This document shows positions 11,892 to 12,093 of a stretch of DNA of 12,093 nt, piece by piece. A model generated the notes under the pieces. That model was not told the origin of the DNA, ran no database searches, and saw only the letters and a list, made by a program, of their open reading frames with translations. Made by a program: the position numbers and the translations under genes. This stretch comes from Prevotellaceae bacterium UBA4359. Lineage in GTDB: Bacteria > Bacteroidota > Bacteroidia > Bacteroidales > Bacteroidaceae. How positions within the stretch are numbered: the first letter of the stretch is position 1; each line of letters starts with the position of its first letter. The stretch lies in assembly GCA_002393555.1 (NCBI GenBank), contig DGSP01000021.1, forward strand, positions 1 to 12,093. The letters run 5' to 3'.

Positions 11892-12073
11892 AACACGAAT
11901 TACGCGAATATACACAAAACTATGCAGCACAAGAAACTATCACACAAAGCACCTTCTGTGCGACGAAGAACACGAAAACCATCCGGATGGTTCGTGAAAT
12001 TCGTCGCCGTCCACGGCTTCGAGTGATAGGAATACTATCCGCATGGTTCGTATTCATTCGTGAAATTCGTGTT
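11892..12073 (+). repeat. Hairpin-rich dispersed element, copy 2
   Basis: Ends AACACGAATTACGCGAA (11892-11908) and TTCGTGAAATTCGTGTT (12057-12073) are inverted repeats at 15 of 17. The interior aligns block by block with the minus strand of 346-540: the ACACAAAGCACCTTC block (11942-11964), the CCATCCGGATGG palindrome (11979-11990) extended by CACGAA and TTCGTG, and a GCCGT/ACGGC hairpin (12006-12017). A decayed copy of the palindrome module (ACTATCCGCATGGTTCGT) follows at 12034-12051. No transposase is present. Confidence 0.7.
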
Positions 12074-12093
12074 TAGATAAAAAACATCGGAAC

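Noticed and set aside
1..12093. CRISPR array, insertion sequence, tRNA or rRNA
   Set aside because: No regularly spaced identical repeats with unique spacers, no transposase, and no tRNA-like cloverleaf or rRNA sequence was seen on either strand.

Overview
The window looks like a chromosomal segment from a Bacteroidales bacterium, most likely Prevotella or a close relative. This rests on three things. Bacteroidota-type promoters (TAnnTTTG at -7) precede several genes. The gene content is typical of the order: a degenerate EnvC/M23 protein, a DUF4292-type lipoprotein, a membrane-anchored AraC regulator and an AAA-ATPase/PD-(D/E)XK protein. Shine-Dalgarno sequences are generally absent. The species assignment is inference; no rRNA or marker gene is present.

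Layout. Positions 1-604 are non-coding and hold two large palindromic repeat elements. On the minus strand, dgt (dGTPase, 2986 to 1673) is followed by a bile acid:sodium symporter-family transporter (1459 to 605), with a repeat between them. A 378-bp divergent intergenic region follows, containing a 23-bp periodic array and promoters facing both ways. On the plus strand come a solitary AAA-ATPase/PD-(D/E)XK protein (3365-4912), then a run with its own promoter: dut, a periplasmic TPR protein, a DUF4292-like lipoprotein and an EnvC-like murein hydrolase activator (5076-9434). These are followed by a short CinA/PncC-type protein (9622-10059) and a seven-TM AraC-family regulator (10155-11240). 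The last 850 bp are non-coding and repeat-rich, and contain a candidate structured small RNA ending in an intrinsic terminator (about 11650-11776).

How the genes may work together. dgt and dut both act on deoxynucleotide pools. The TPR protein, lipoprotein and EnvC-like protein all carry export signals and form a cell-envelope module. The AraC-family protein probably senses something at the inner membrane. The AAA-ATPase belongs to a common Bacteroidales family without an assigned role.

The most distinctive property of the window is its repeats. At least five families are present: an inverted pair of hairpin-rich elements near the two window ends, a GGAGTTA family, 7-bp heptad arrays around cinA, a 20-bp direct repeat, and a long palindrome. 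Several begin inside or immediately after stop codons (envC, cinA, the ATPase gene, araC), and one abuts the dgt stop. In cinA, three heptads encode the last seven residues. No transposase, CRISPR array, tRNA, rRNA or recognisable defence operon was found.
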